Positions 1 to 7,143 of a stretch of 27,372 nt of DNA are shown here, one piece after another. The DNA comes from CAMAPP01 sp046153685 (lineage in GTDB: Bacteria > Pseudomonadota > Alphaproteobacteria > CADEGL01): NCBI GenBank assembly GCA_046153685.1, contig JBJXGH010000027.1, positions 1-27,372 of the forward strand, written 5' to 3'. The position numbers and the translations under genes were made by a program. The notes under the pieces are model-generated. The model made no database searches, was not told where the DNA came from, and was given only the letters and a program-made list of their open reading frames with translations. How positions within the stretch are numbered: the first letter of the stretch is position 1; every line of letters starts with the position of its first letter.

Positions 1-377
1 GCATCGTGCTGCCCGATCCGGTGCTCGTCACCGCCTGCCGCCTGCATTCGGTCGTGGGCCTGCCGCAGATCATGCAGAACCTGCGCGAGCTTTCCGGCCA
101 AGGCCTCATCAGCCGCGTGCCGCGCGCATCGTGGGAGCGCCAGGATATCGGCCCCCTGCTCGATCGCTATCTGCCCGGATACCAGGTGACGGCGCGGCAG
201 AAGAACCGGCTGTTCAATCTCATTTGGGACATGACGTCCTCGGCCGCCGCCATGCGCATCGCGCTGTTCGAGAATTTGAACGCCACCCCGGCCGCGCCCT
301 TGCGCGAGGAGCTGTACCGCACCTATGACCGCAGCGAGGGTCTGGCTGTCATTCGCCGCAAGGCGGGGTTGGATTAG
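1..377 (+). CDS. HpaB/PvcC-type flavin-dependent monooxygenase, C-terminal fragment
   Basis: This is the 3' end of a gene that begins outside the window; the frame is open to the left edge, leaving about 124 residues. The fragment resembles the C-terminal domain of the 4-hydroxyphenylacetate 3-hydroxylase (HpaB) family: a helix with PQIMQNLRELSGQGLI, a segment with the pattern LLDRYLPG, then the helical LFNLIWDMTSS region that in the family carries the tetramer-forming tail, and a closing TYDRSEG. Family members use reduced FAD delivered by a separate reductase to hydroxylate phenols or related substrates. The active-site N-terminal part is missing, so no substrate can be proposed. It is followed after 23 bp by a DUF1330 gene on the same strand, possibly in one operon. 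The family call is fairly secure; the function is not. Confidence 0.7.
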   Translation, partial: IVLPDPVLVTACRLHSVVGLPQIMQNLRELSGQGLISRVPRASWERQDIGPLLDRYLPGYQVTARQKNRLFNLIWDMTSSAAAMRIALFENLNATPAAPLREELYRTYDRSEGLAVIRRKAGLD

Positions 378-400
378 GCCGAAATACCACGGAGAACCGA

Positions 401-736
401 ATGCCCGCCTATCTGATCGCGCGCGTCGAGATCACCGATCCCGCGCGCTACCGCGCCTATGTCGCGCACACGCCCAAGGTGATCGCCCTGTTCGGCGGCC
501 GCTTCATCGTGCGAGGGGCGGAGGTCGAGACGCTCGAAGGCACGCACGACCCAAGACGTGTGGTAGTGATCGAGTTTCCGTCGCTTGAACGTGCCAAGGC
601 CTTCTACGCCTCGCGCGAGTACGAAGCCGTGAAGGCGCTGCGCGAGGGCGCGGGCATCGGCCAGTTCATCGCCGTGGACGGCTATGGGCCCGAGGAATGG
701 GCGGCGGCGCTCGCCGCCAGCACGGCGGCCGGCTGA
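401..736 (+). CDS. DUF1330 domain protein
   Basis: A 111-residue protein matching the DUF1330 family, small dimeric ferredoxin-like alpha/beta-barrel proteins of about 95 residues. Recognisable features are the start MPAYLIARVEITDP, the RYRAYVAHTPKVIALFGGRF segment, the central strand RRVVVIEFPSLERAKAFY and the YEAVKALRE helix. The family has no established biochemical role. A GGAG-like ribosome site precedes the ATG. The C-terminal alanine-rich tail is longer than usual. It lies 23 bp after the HpaB-type fragment and ends one base before the stop codon of the convergent GlpD-like gene, so the two transcripts must overlap or terminate inside each other. Confidence 0.85.
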   Translation: MPAYLIARVEITDPARYRAYVAHTPKVIALFGGRFIVRGAEVETLEGTHDPRRVVVIEFPSLERAKAFYASREYEAVKALREGAGIGQFIAVDGYGPEEWAAALAASTAAG

Positions 737-737
737 G

Positions 738-2309
738 CTAACCGTCCGCCTTCACGCCGTGCAGGCGCGAGATATGGCCGAGATAATCGGCCACCTCCTT
801 GGCCACGCGCGCCTCGTCCCAACCGAGAATGGGAGCCACTTCCTGCGCCGCGCGGCGCGCGCCCTCGCGCGCCATGGTCTCGGTCCAGCCCGCGCCCACG
901 CGCCGGAACAATAGATCGACCAGCGTCACGGGCTGTTCGTTGCGCGCGGCGTGGTGCAAATCCGAGATCTTCGCGCCGTCCCAGTGATTGAGCAGGGCGG
1001 GCGAGGTGTTGTCGCGCGGATAGGGCTTGGCGGCATAGGAGATCTGTTGTTTCGGCCCCGAGGGCTGGGCGAAGGCCTTGACCGCACCTGAAAGCAACCG
1101 GCCGGCGAAGCGGTGCGATTGGATGGGCGAGGAGGTCATGGCGAAACAGCCGGGCATGCCGTCCGAGGAAAGGTCGTGAAGCGTGTGGCCGCGCTTGCCC
1201 ATGGGCAAATCCGGATCATAGGTCAGCGGCCGCACCCCGGCCCAGGAAAACAGCACGTCCTTCCGCCGGAGCCCCAAGCCCGGAAGCATGTGATTGGTTT
1301 CCTCGACCAGGTGCTCGATTTCCTGCTCGGTCGCGTGGATATCGTCGATATCGCCCTCGTATTTGGTGTCGGTCGGCCCGGCATAGTGCATGCCGCGCCA
1401 GGGAATGACGTAATGCGGCTCGCGCGCCTTGGTGTGGGCGATCACGCCCATATCGGCGCATTCGGGCGGCAGGCGGAACATGATATGCGCGCCCTTGGTG
1501 CCGAGAATCTTGCGCTTGGCGCCGTCGGTTGCGAGCTTGTTCACGCGGTCGGTCCAGATGCCGGCGGTGTTCAGCACCACCGGCGCCCGCACCGTTGCGC
1601 GCGCGCCCTCGGCGAAGGCATCGGTGAGCTCGATGCGCCATTTGCCGTCGGACTCGCGTTCGAGCTTGCGCACCGGGGAGTAATTGCGCGCGACCGCGCC
1701 CATGCGCACGGCGTCGAGGATGGTGTCCATCGCGATGCGCTCGGGCCACTCGTAGCGGTATTCGTCGAAGGCGAACACGGCGTCGAGCTTTTCCGGCGCG
1801 CGCAGCCATTTGAGCATGGGCATGGTCAGCGCCTTGCCGGCGGCGAGGCGCGCATGTCCGAGCGGCACGTCGCCGGGGCCCAAGGAAGCGAGCAGGCGCA
1901 TGCCGACCGCGACCTGCCAAGGCCGGTAAACGGAATCGCTATAGACGGGAAAGTGGAATTTGAAGGCCTTCACCCGCTCGGGCATGGTGGTCGCGAGCTC
2001 GCTGCGCCCGACCATGGCATCGCGCGCGCGCTTCAGGTTGCGGATGGTGTCGCGCGGCTTGATGAAATAATCCCACATCGAGGGATTGCGGTAGCCCAGG
2101 CCCTCGCCAGGTTCGATGAAGCGCAGGCCGCAATGCAGCAACCGGCTCGATCGCGAGGACGAGCCCGAGGCGAAATCGCCCTTGTCCACGATCAGAACGC
2201 TATAACCCTCGGCGGCCAGGTGGTGGGCGCCCGAGGCGCCGTTCACCCCGCCGCCGATGACGACGGCATCGAATTCGCGGCCGTCCAAATCCTTGAGTGC
2301 CGGACGCAT
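738..2309 (-). CDS. GlpD-like FAD-dependent glycerol-3-phosphate dehydrogenase family protein (copy 1)
   Basis: A 523-residue protein of the GlpD/DAO family. The N-terminus carries the FAD-binding Rossmann motif GGGVNGASGAHHLAAEG near residue 20 and the SGSSSRSSRLLHCGLRFIE segment typical of GlpD. A mid-protein KGAHIMFRLP strand and the C-terminal helical DAO_C domain (VDLLFRRVGAGWTETMAREG) complete the fold. GlpD oxidises sn-glycerol 3-phosphate to dihydroxyacetone phosphate at the inner face of the membrane and passes electrons to quinone. Whether this copy uses glycerol 3-phosphate or another polyol phosphate cannot be read from sequence. It is the downstream gene of a tandem pair with a similar protein (2361-3929). 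A GGAAGGA ribosome site supports the start. The two copies are clearly diverged, not a recent duplication. Confidence 0.85.
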   Translation of the reverse strand: MRPALKDLDGREFDAVVIGGGVNGASGAHHLAAEGYSVLIVDKGDFASGSSSRSSRLLHCGLRFIEPGEGLGYRNPSMWDYFIKPRDTIRNLKRARDAMVGRSELATTMPERVKAFKFHFPVYSDSVYRPWQVAVGMRLLASLGPGDVPLGHARLAAGKALTMPMLKWLRAPEKLDAVFAFDEYRYEWPERIAMDTILDAVRMGAVARNYSPVRKLERESDGKWRIELTDAFAEGARATVRAPVVLNTAGIWTDRVNKLATDGAKRKILGTKGAHIMFRLPPECADMGVIAHTKAREPHYVIPWRGMHYAGPTDTKYEGDIDDIHATEQEIEHLVEETNHMLPGLGLRRKDVLFSWAGVRPLTYDPDLPMGKRGHTLHDLSSDGMPGCFAMTSSPIQSHRFAGRLLSGAVKAFAQPSGPKQQISYAAKPYPRDNTSPALLNHWDGAKISDLHHAARNEQPVTLVDLLFRRVGAGWTETMAREGARRAAQEVAPILGWDEARVAKEVADYLGHISRLHGVKADG

Positions 2310-2329
2310 GGTGTTTTCCTTCCCCCATT

Positions 2330-2347
2330 GGCCCCCTTAAGGGGGCC
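2330..2347. promoter_or_regulatory. Perfect 18-bp palindrome between the two GlpD-like genes
   Basis: The sequence GGCCCCCTTAAGGGGGCC reads identically on both strands and sits in the 51-bp gap between the paralogues, about 20 bp upstream of the downstream copy's start. With no unpaired loop and no T-run it is a poor intrinsic terminator. It could be an operator, an mRNA stem protecting or separating the two cistrons, or a chance GC-rich palindrome. Function is unknown. Confidence 0.5.
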
Positions 2348-2360
2348 GACGATCTTTATG

Positions 2361-3929
2361 CTATTGCCCGCGCGGCACCAAGCCCGAAGGCCCACGCCTA
2401 TGGGTATGCGCGAGATAGGCAGCGAAGTCCCGCGCCTCCTTCCCGGCGCGCGCTTGGTCCCAGCCCATTTCAGGTGCGATGGCCTGGGCCGCCTTGTCCG
2501 CCGCCTCGACCGCCATGGTTTGGGTCCAGTGCGCGCCCACGCGCCGGATGGCATCGACAAGCGTCGCGGGATACTCGGTCTTGGCGACGTGCTGCAAATC
2601 GGCGAGCTTGCGGTCGGTCCAGTGCTCGACGATGGGCGGCGAGTTTTGGTTTTCGGGGAAGGCGCGCGCGGAATAATCGATTGCCTGCGCCTTGCCCGAG
2701 GGCTGAAGCCGCCCGCGCACCTTGGCGCACATGACTTGCCCCGCCGAGCGGTGGGTCATGATCGGCCCCGCCGTCATGGCGAAGACGTTGGGCAGTCCCT
2801 CGTCCGCGAGATCATGAACGATGCGGTCGCGCGAACCCTTGGGGTAGCGCGGATCGTAGCTCAGCGGCCGCACGCCCGCCCAAGTGAACAGCACGTCCTC
2901 GCGCTTCAAGCGCAGCGCCGGGAAAAGATGGTTGGCCTCGGCGATGATCCAGTCGATTTCGTCGTCGCTCGCGCGGATATCGTCGATATCGCCCTCGTAC
3001 AGCGTTTCGGTCGGGCCGAAATAGTGGAAATCGCGCCACGGGAAGCAATAGAGATGTTCGCCTTCGCGGTGATGGCCCATGACGCCTTGCCCTTGGCATT
3101 CGGGGGGCATGCGCACCGCAATGTGCACGCCCTTGGTGCCGCAGATCTTGCGCTTGGCCGTGTCCGAGGCCAGCGAATTCACCTTGTCGATCCAAGTGCC
3201 CGCCATGTTGAGCACGACCTTGGCGCGCACATTCGCCTCCGCCCCGGGCGAAAGCCCATCGGCGAGGGCAAGGCGCCAGATGAAGTCGGCATCGCGGCGC
3301 ATGGCCGTGACCGGGGTGTAATTGCGCACAACCGCGCCCAGGCGCTCGGCGTCGAGCACGGCGTCCATCGCCACGCGCTCGGGCCAGTCAAAATGGTATT
3401 CGCGGAACAGCGCCGCGCCGAGCATGCGGTCACGGTCGCGCATCATGGAGACGAGCGGCAGCTTGGCGATCCCGGACGGCGCCACGAGCTTGAAATCGAT
3501 CGGCACGTCGCCGGGCCCGAGGATCTCAAGCATCTTGAACGCGAGTCGGACCTGCCAGGGCTTGTAGTGATCGGTGTCGAAGATCGGAAAGGCGAACTGG
3601 ACCTGACGCACGTGTTCGGGTGCCGTATTGATGAACTGGCTGCGGGTGTGCATCGCCGCGCGCGCCATCTTGAGCGAGGCGTAAAGAAAATGCGGCTGGC
3701 GCAGAAAGGCCCACATCGATTGGCCGCGTTCGAGATAGCGGATACCGCACGACAACATGCGGCTCGAACGCGAGGAGGCGCCCGCGCCAAAATCGCCCTT
3801 ATCGACCAGAAGAACCGAATAGCCCGCGGCCGCCAAATGCTGGGCGGAGCTGATGCCGTTGAGCCCCGCGCCCACCACGGCCACGTCGAATAGCTTGCCG
3901 TCGAGATCGCCCAAAGCCGCGCGTGCCAT
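2361..3929 (-). CDS. GlpD-like FAD-dependent glycerol-3-phosphate dehydrogenase family protein (copy 2)
   Basis: A 522-residue paralogue of the gene at 738-2309, similar over its full length. The FAD motif VVGAGLNGISSAQHLAAAGY is followed by GAGASSRSSRMLSCGIRYLE. The shared blocks KRKICGTKGVHI, YEGDIDDIRA, DVLFTWAGVRPLSYDP and a C-terminal DAO_C domain are all present. The frame extends upstream to 4157, but the ATG at 3929 gives a length equal to its paralogue and has a GGAGAGA ribosome site 7 bp upstream, so that start is preferred. It is the first gene of a probable two-gene operon and is divergent from the SnoaL-like gene across 187 bp. Reaction: oxidation of glycerol 3-phosphate or a related polyol phosphate with FAD, inferred from family only. 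Confidence 0.85.
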   Translation of the reverse strand: MARAALGDLDGKLFDVAVVGAGLNGISSAQHLAAAGYSVLLVDKGDFGAGASSRSSRMLSCGIRYLERGQSMWAFLRQPHFLYASLKMARAAMHTRSQFINTAPEHVRQVQFAFPIFDTDHYKPWQVRLAFKMLEILGPGDVPIDFKLVAPSGIAKLPLVSMMRDRDRMLGAALFREYHFDWPERVAMDAVLDAERLGAVVRNYTPVTAMRRDADFIWRLALADGLSPGAEANVRAKVVLNMAGTWIDKVNSLASDTAKRKICGTKGVHIAVRMPPECQGQGVMGHHREGEHLYCFPWRDFHYFGPTETLYEGDIDDIRASDDEIDWIIAEANHLFPALRLKREDVLFTWAGVRPLSYDPRYPKGSRDRIVHDLADEGLPNVFAMTAGPIMTHRSAGQVMCAKVRGRLQPSGKAQAIDYSARAFPENQNSPPIVEHWTDRKLADLQHVAKTEYPATLVDAIRRVGAHWTQTMAVEAADKAAQAIAPEMGWDQARAGKEARDFAAYLAHTHRRGPSGLVPRGQ

Positions 3930-4116
3930 TGCTTTCTCTCCATCGCCGATCCGCGGCGCGACGGCTGTCCGGCCGAACAGCCACGCCAGCGCGGTGAAAG
4001 CATAGCGGTCAGGGACGCGGTTGGCGAACCTCGACCGCCTTGCGGGCGGAGCATGGCTATTAGGATGCGATTGCGATCTCCGCCCGCGCGGGGCATCTTC
4101 GAGGGGGAGGAAAACG

Positions 4117-4530
4117 ATGGCGGACACATCCGAGGACGACAAGGTTTTGCAGGCCAATGCCGCGTTCTACCGCGCGTTCGCAGCGCGCGATCTTGCGGCG
4201 ATGGAAAATCTCTGGGCGCGCCAGCACGAGGTCGCGTGCCTTCATCCCGGCTGGGGGCCGCTCGTCGAGCGCGCGGCGGTGATGCAGAGCTGGCAGCAAA
4301 TTCTGACCAATCCGGGCGCGCCCAAGGTCACCTGCGCCGCGCCGCGCGCCTGGGTGTTCGGCGAGCTTGCCTTCGTGATCTGCTTCGAGGCGCTGGGCGC
4401 CGATTACCTCATCGCCACCAATATCTTCGCGCGCGAGGATGGCCAATGGCGCATGGTGCACCACCATGCGGGGCCCACGACCGACCGGCCGCGCGAGCCC
4501 GAGTCACCGCCGAAAAAGACCGTGCACTAG
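4117..4530 (+). CDS. SnoaL/NTF2-like protein
   Basis: A 137-residue protein with the NTF2-like (SnoaL-3/ketosteroid-isomerase-like) pattern: an N-terminal helix NAAFYRAFAARDLAAMENLWA, the HPGWGPLVER turn, and late beta strands (ATNIFAREDGQWRMVHHHAGP) that close the cone-shaped fold. Members range from enzymes to small ligand-binding proteins, so no reaction can be assigned. The ATG at 4117 was chosen because a GGGGAGG ribosome site lies 6 bp upstream; the longer upstream frame starting at 4021 lacks one. It precedes the dehydrogenase gene at 4608 by 77 bp on the same strand, and the two may be cotranscribed. Confidence 0.8.
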   Translation: MADTSEDDKVLQANAAFYRAFAARDLAAMENLWARQHEVACLHPGWGPLVERAAVMQSWQQILTNPGAPKVTCAAPRAWVFGELAFVICFEALGADYLIATNIFAREDGQWRMVHHHAGPTTDRPREPESPPKKTVH

Positions 4531-4607
4531 CGCGCGGGCGCAAAACCGCCGCGCGGCTTTCGCCCGGTCACCCCCCCGCCCTTGGCAAATCGAATAGGGA
4601 GTTTTCC

Positions 4608-5555
4608 ATGATCGACGCGGCGCCCGTGAAACGCATCGCCATCGTCGGCGCTGGCACCATCGGCGGCGGCTTCGCCGCCCATTTCTTGTCGCGCGGCTTG
4701 GCGGTGGACGTGACCGACCCCGCGCCCGACGGCGAGGCGAAGTGCCGCACCTTCGTCGCGCGCGCCTGGGAGCATTTGCGCGAACTGGGTCTCGCGAGCG
4801 CGCCCAAGGCGCCCGATTTCACCTATCACAAGACGGTCGGCGCGTGCGTTGCGAGCGCGGATTTCGTGCAGGAAAACGCGCCGGAAACCGAGGCGCTCAA
4901 AATCGAAGTGCTGGCCGAAATCGACGCGGCGCTGCCGGCCGGCAAGGTCATCGCCTCCTCGACCTCGGCGCTCGTCATGTCGCGCCTTGCCGTAAAGACC
5001 CGCCATCCCGAACGCTGCGTGCTCGCGCATCCCATCCACCCGCCCTATCTGTTGCCGCTCATGGAGCTTGCGGGCGGGGACCGCACCGATCCCAAGGCGA
5101 TCGAATTCGCGCGCGCGTTCTACGCCATGCACGGCCTGAAACCGGTCGTGCTGAAAAAAGAGATTTACGGCCACATCGCCAACCGCCTGCAATACGTGAT
5201 CTGGAACGAGGCCGTGCGCCTCGTGCTGCAAGGCTATTGCACGCCCGAAGATGTGGATATCGCCGTGACCAACGGGCCGGGCTTGCGCTGGGCCTTTCTT
5301 GGTCCGTTCCTGACCTATGCCCTCGCGGGCGGCGAAGGCGGCCTTGCGCGCACCTTCGAGATGTTTGGACCGCGCGACGCCATGAGCACCGACCGCGCCG
5401 CGCGCATCGCGCTCACGCCCGAACAGCGCCAGAGCCTCATCGAGGGCGTGGACGAGATGCTCAAGGGCCGGTCCATGCGCGAGATCGCGGCGGAGCGCGA
5501 CACGCGCCTGATCGCGCTCATCAAGCTGCGCCGCGAATTGGGCACCATCGTTTAG
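4608..5555 (+). CDS. 3-hydroxyacyl-CoA dehydrogenase family protein, L-carnitine dehydrogenase-like
   Basis: A 315-residue NAD-dependent dehydrogenase. The Rossmann motif VGAGTIGGGFAAHFLSRG is at residues 13-30, ENAPE and the SSTSAL segment follow, and the catalytic His lies in AHPIHPPYLLPLMEL. The C-terminal 3HCDH domain includes HIANRLQYVIWNEA and the GPGLRWAFLGP block. This combination is seen in L-carnitine 3-dehydrogenase and lambda-crystallin/L-gulonate dehydrogenase relatives rather than in fatty-acid beta-oxidation enzymes. The likely reaction is NAD-linked oxidation of a 3-hydroxy acid. Linkage to carnitine is suggestive only, since no betainyl-CoA thiolase or cleavage enzyme is nearby. 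The start at 4608 follows an AGGGAG site; the longer frame from 4053 would overlap the preceding gene. Confidence 0.8.
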   Translation: MIDAAPVKRIAIVGAGTIGGGFAAHFLSRGLAVDVTDPAPDGEAKCRTFVARAWEHLRELGLASAPKAPDFTYHKTVGACVASADFVQENAPETEALKIEVLAEIDAALPAGKVIASSTSALVMSRLAVKTRHPERCVLAHPIHPPYLLPLMELAGGDRTDPKAIEFARAFYAMHGLKPVVLKKEIYGHIANRLQYVIWNEAVRLVLQGYCTPEDVDIAVTNGPGLRWAFLGPFLTYALAGGEGGLARTFEMFGPRDAMSTDRAARIALTPEQRQSLIEGVDEMLKGRSMREIAAERDTRLIALIKLRRELGTIV

Positions 5556-5557
5556 TC

Positions 5558-5580
5558 GCCCGTTGCCCGGGCCAACGGGC
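5558..5580. terminator. Bidirectional terminator-like hairpin
   Basis: Perfect 8-bp arms GCCCGTTG (5558-5565) and CAACGGGC (5573-5580) enclose a 7-base loop. It fills almost the whole 27-bp gap between two convergent genes. The U-tracts are short on both sides, so termination efficiency is uncertain, but position and stem strength fit a shared terminator. Confidence 0.6.
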
Positions 5581-5582
5581 TT

Positions 5583-6203
5583 CTAGTCGAATTTGGGCTG
5601 GGTCGCCGCCCAGACGGGCAGGGCCGCGAGGCGCGCGAACCAGCGCCCGATATGACCGTGCGCCTCCACGGGAATCTTGGCCTGCGGCGCGTAGTGCAGC
5701 GCCGCGCCGATCGCGAAATCCGCAAGCGTTGGCTCCGCACCGACGATCCAATCGCGCTTGGCCAAATGGTTGTCGAGCACCGCGCCGTAGCGCGTGAATT
5801 CCTGACCCGCGAAGGCGAGGACCGCCGCATCCGGATCGCCCTGGCCTAGCATGGGCTTCACCAGGTTTTGAAACAGGAACATGCCGAGCGTGGTTTGCCA
5901 GTGCGCCGCGTCCCAGAACAGCCAGCGCAGGATATCGATGCGCGCATCCGCATCCGAGGGCCACAGGGCATTGGGCTTTTTTTCGGCGATGTGGATCATG
6001 ATCGCGCTCGATTCCCAAAGCACCTTGGCGCCGTCCACCAGCACCGGAATCTTACCGTTGGGATTGAGCGCGAGGAAGTCGGGCTTGCGGTGAGCGCCCT
6101 TGGGCAGATCGACCGCGATGATTTCGAGCGGCAGGCCGAGCGTGCGGGCGACGAGTTCGATTTTTCGGGAATTGGGCGAGGGCGCAAAGGTGTGGAGTTT
6201 CAT
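5583..6203 (-). CDS. Glutathione S-transferase family protein
   Basis: A 206-residue cytosolic GST. The N-terminal thioredoxin-like domain (about 1-80) has the probable catalytic serine in the SPNSRKIELVARTLG motif, the cis-proline glutathione-binding segment NGKIPVLVDG and the SSAIMIHIAE helix. The C-terminal all-helical domain ends with the conserved DWIVGAEPTLADFAIGAAL motif. It would conjugate glutathione to electrophiles or use it as a cofactor; the substrate is unknown. A GGAG site 7 bp upstream supports the start. It lies 37 bp behind the SRPBCC gene on the same strand, so arsR, the SRPBCC gene and this GST may form one ArsR-controlled operon. Confidence 0.88.
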   Translation of the reverse strand: MKLHTFAPSPNSRKIELVARTLGLPLEIIAVDLPKGAHRKPDFLALNPNGKIPVLVDGAKVLWESSAIMIHIAEKKPNALWPSDADARIDILRWLFWDAAHWQTTLGMFLFQNLVKPMLGQGDPDAAVLAFAGQEFTRYGAVLDNHLAKRDWIVGAEPTLADFAIGAALHYAPQAKIPVEAHGHIGRWFARLAALPVWAATQPKFD

Positions 6204-6240
6204 CGGCTGCTCCGGATCTTGTGATGGAATGTGATTTGGT

Positions 6241-6699
6241 TCAGGCGGGCCGCCAGGATTCGAGCTTGTCGAACGAGCCGTTCCAGCCCTTGGCGTGCGA
6301 ATCGCGGGCGGTTTCGGATTCGAAACCCGTATGCAGGAAATTCATGCGCGTGCCATTGCCCTCGGGCATGAGATCGATGGCGACCAGGGTTTCGACTCCG
6401 TCAGGCGCGCCGTCGCGCCCCTGCCATTGCCAGGTAAACGCCAAGCGACGCGGCGGCACGTATTCGCGGCGCACGCCCTTGACCGTGTGGAGGGTGCCCT
6501 CGGGTGAACGCATGGTCGCGCTCCAAGCGTCGCCGATCCGCCGGCCCATGACGCACTCGTTCACGGTAAATCCGGCCGGACCCATCCACTTGACCCATTC
6601 CTCGGCCTCCGACAGTGCGCGGAACACGTCCTCGGGCGGGTGGGAGAAATGGCGCGTCAGATTCAGTATGCGCGTCTCAGCGGCGTTTGCGTCGTGCAT
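6241..6699 (-). CDS. SRPBCC/AHSA1-like (START superfamily) protein
   Basis: A 152-residue helix-grip protein of the AHSA1-like SRPBCC group. It opens with LNLTRHFSHPPEDVFRALSEAEEWVKWMGP and contains FTWQWQ and the TLVAIDLMPEGNGTRMNFLHTGF strand, then the C-terminal helix HAKGWNGSFDKLE. Such proteins bind hydrophobic ligands and are commonly encoded with an ArsR regulator. The ATG at 6699 is preferred over one at 6741 because GAAAGG lies just upstream and the first 14 residues of the longer form look unrelated to the family. The 23-bp overlap with the end of the arsR gene implies translational coupling. Confidence 0.85.
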   Translation of the reverse strand: MHDANAAETRILNLTRHFSHPPEDVFRALSEAEEWVKWMGPAGFTVNECVMGRRIGDAWSATMRSPEGTLHTVKGVRREYVPPRRLAFTWQWQGRDGAPDGVETLVAIDLMPEGNGTRMNFLHTGFESETARDSHAKGWNGSFDKLESWRPA

Positions 6700-7030
6700 T
6701 CCTGACCTTTCGTGTTTCGTCGAGATGACGTTCGAGGGCATCGAACCGCGCGTCCCAGAACGCGCGCATGTTCTCGATCCAGGACGAGGCCCCGTCTAGC
6801 CCGTTCGGCGCCAGCCGGCAGCGGCGTTCCTGGGCGTGCTTCTCGCGCAGGATGAGCCCTGCGTCCGCAAGCACCCCCAAATGCCGCGAGATCGCCGGCA
6901 GCGAGATGGCAAAGGGCCGGGCCAATTCGCCCACATTCGCCGGCCCATCCGCCAGGCGCGCGAGAATGGCTCGGCGTGTCGGGTCCGCAAGCGCGGCAAA
7001 GGTCGAATCGAGCGAGGAGCTTCGGGTCAT
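6677..7030 (-). CDS. ArsR/SmtB-family transcriptional regulator
   Basis: A 117-residue winged-helix regulator. The family signature is clear: FAALADPTRRAILARLADGP, then the recognition region FAISLPAISRHLGVLADAGLI, then the wing LREKHAQERRCRL. There is no CxC-type metal site, so it belongs with the ArsR proteins paired with SRPBCC proteins rather than with metal sensors. The C-terminus is basic (RKVRNARRKRR). It overlaps the downstream SRPBCC gene. An 8-bp inverted repeat 26 bp upstream of its start (7056-7077) is a natural autoregulatory operator. Confidence 0.9.
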   Translation of the reverse strand: MTRSSSLDSTFAALADPTRRAILARLADGPANVGELARPFAISLPAISRHLGVLADAGLILREKHAQERRCRLAPNGLDGASSWIENMRAFWDARFDALERHLDETRKVRNARRKRR

Positions 7031-7055
7031 GGGCCGGGCATCGGTGGTTATTTTG

Positions 7056-7077
7056 TATTTAACATTTCTGTTAAATA
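7056..7077. promoter_or_regulatory. Candidate ArsR operator/promoter (inverted repeat)
   Basis: Arms TATTTAAC (7056-7063) and GTTAAATA (7070-7077) are perfect reverse complements separated by 6 bases. The element is an AT-rich island in GC-rich DNA just upstream of arsR, where the -10 region would lie on the minus strand. Binding of the encoded ArsR dimer here is an inference. Confidence 0.6.
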
Positions 7078-7143
7078 TGAGATTCGGCCGACGCCGTCAA
7101 GCCTCGCTGCGGCGGCATCGGAAGTTTTCGGGAAGCGTTGCGC

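Noticed and set aside
1113..3893. A 926-residue open frame on the plus strand across both GlpD-like genes
   Set aside because: It is the complement of two clear GlpD-family genes, has no family resemblance and shows the Arg/His/Gly-rich look of an antisense shadow in GC-rich DNA.
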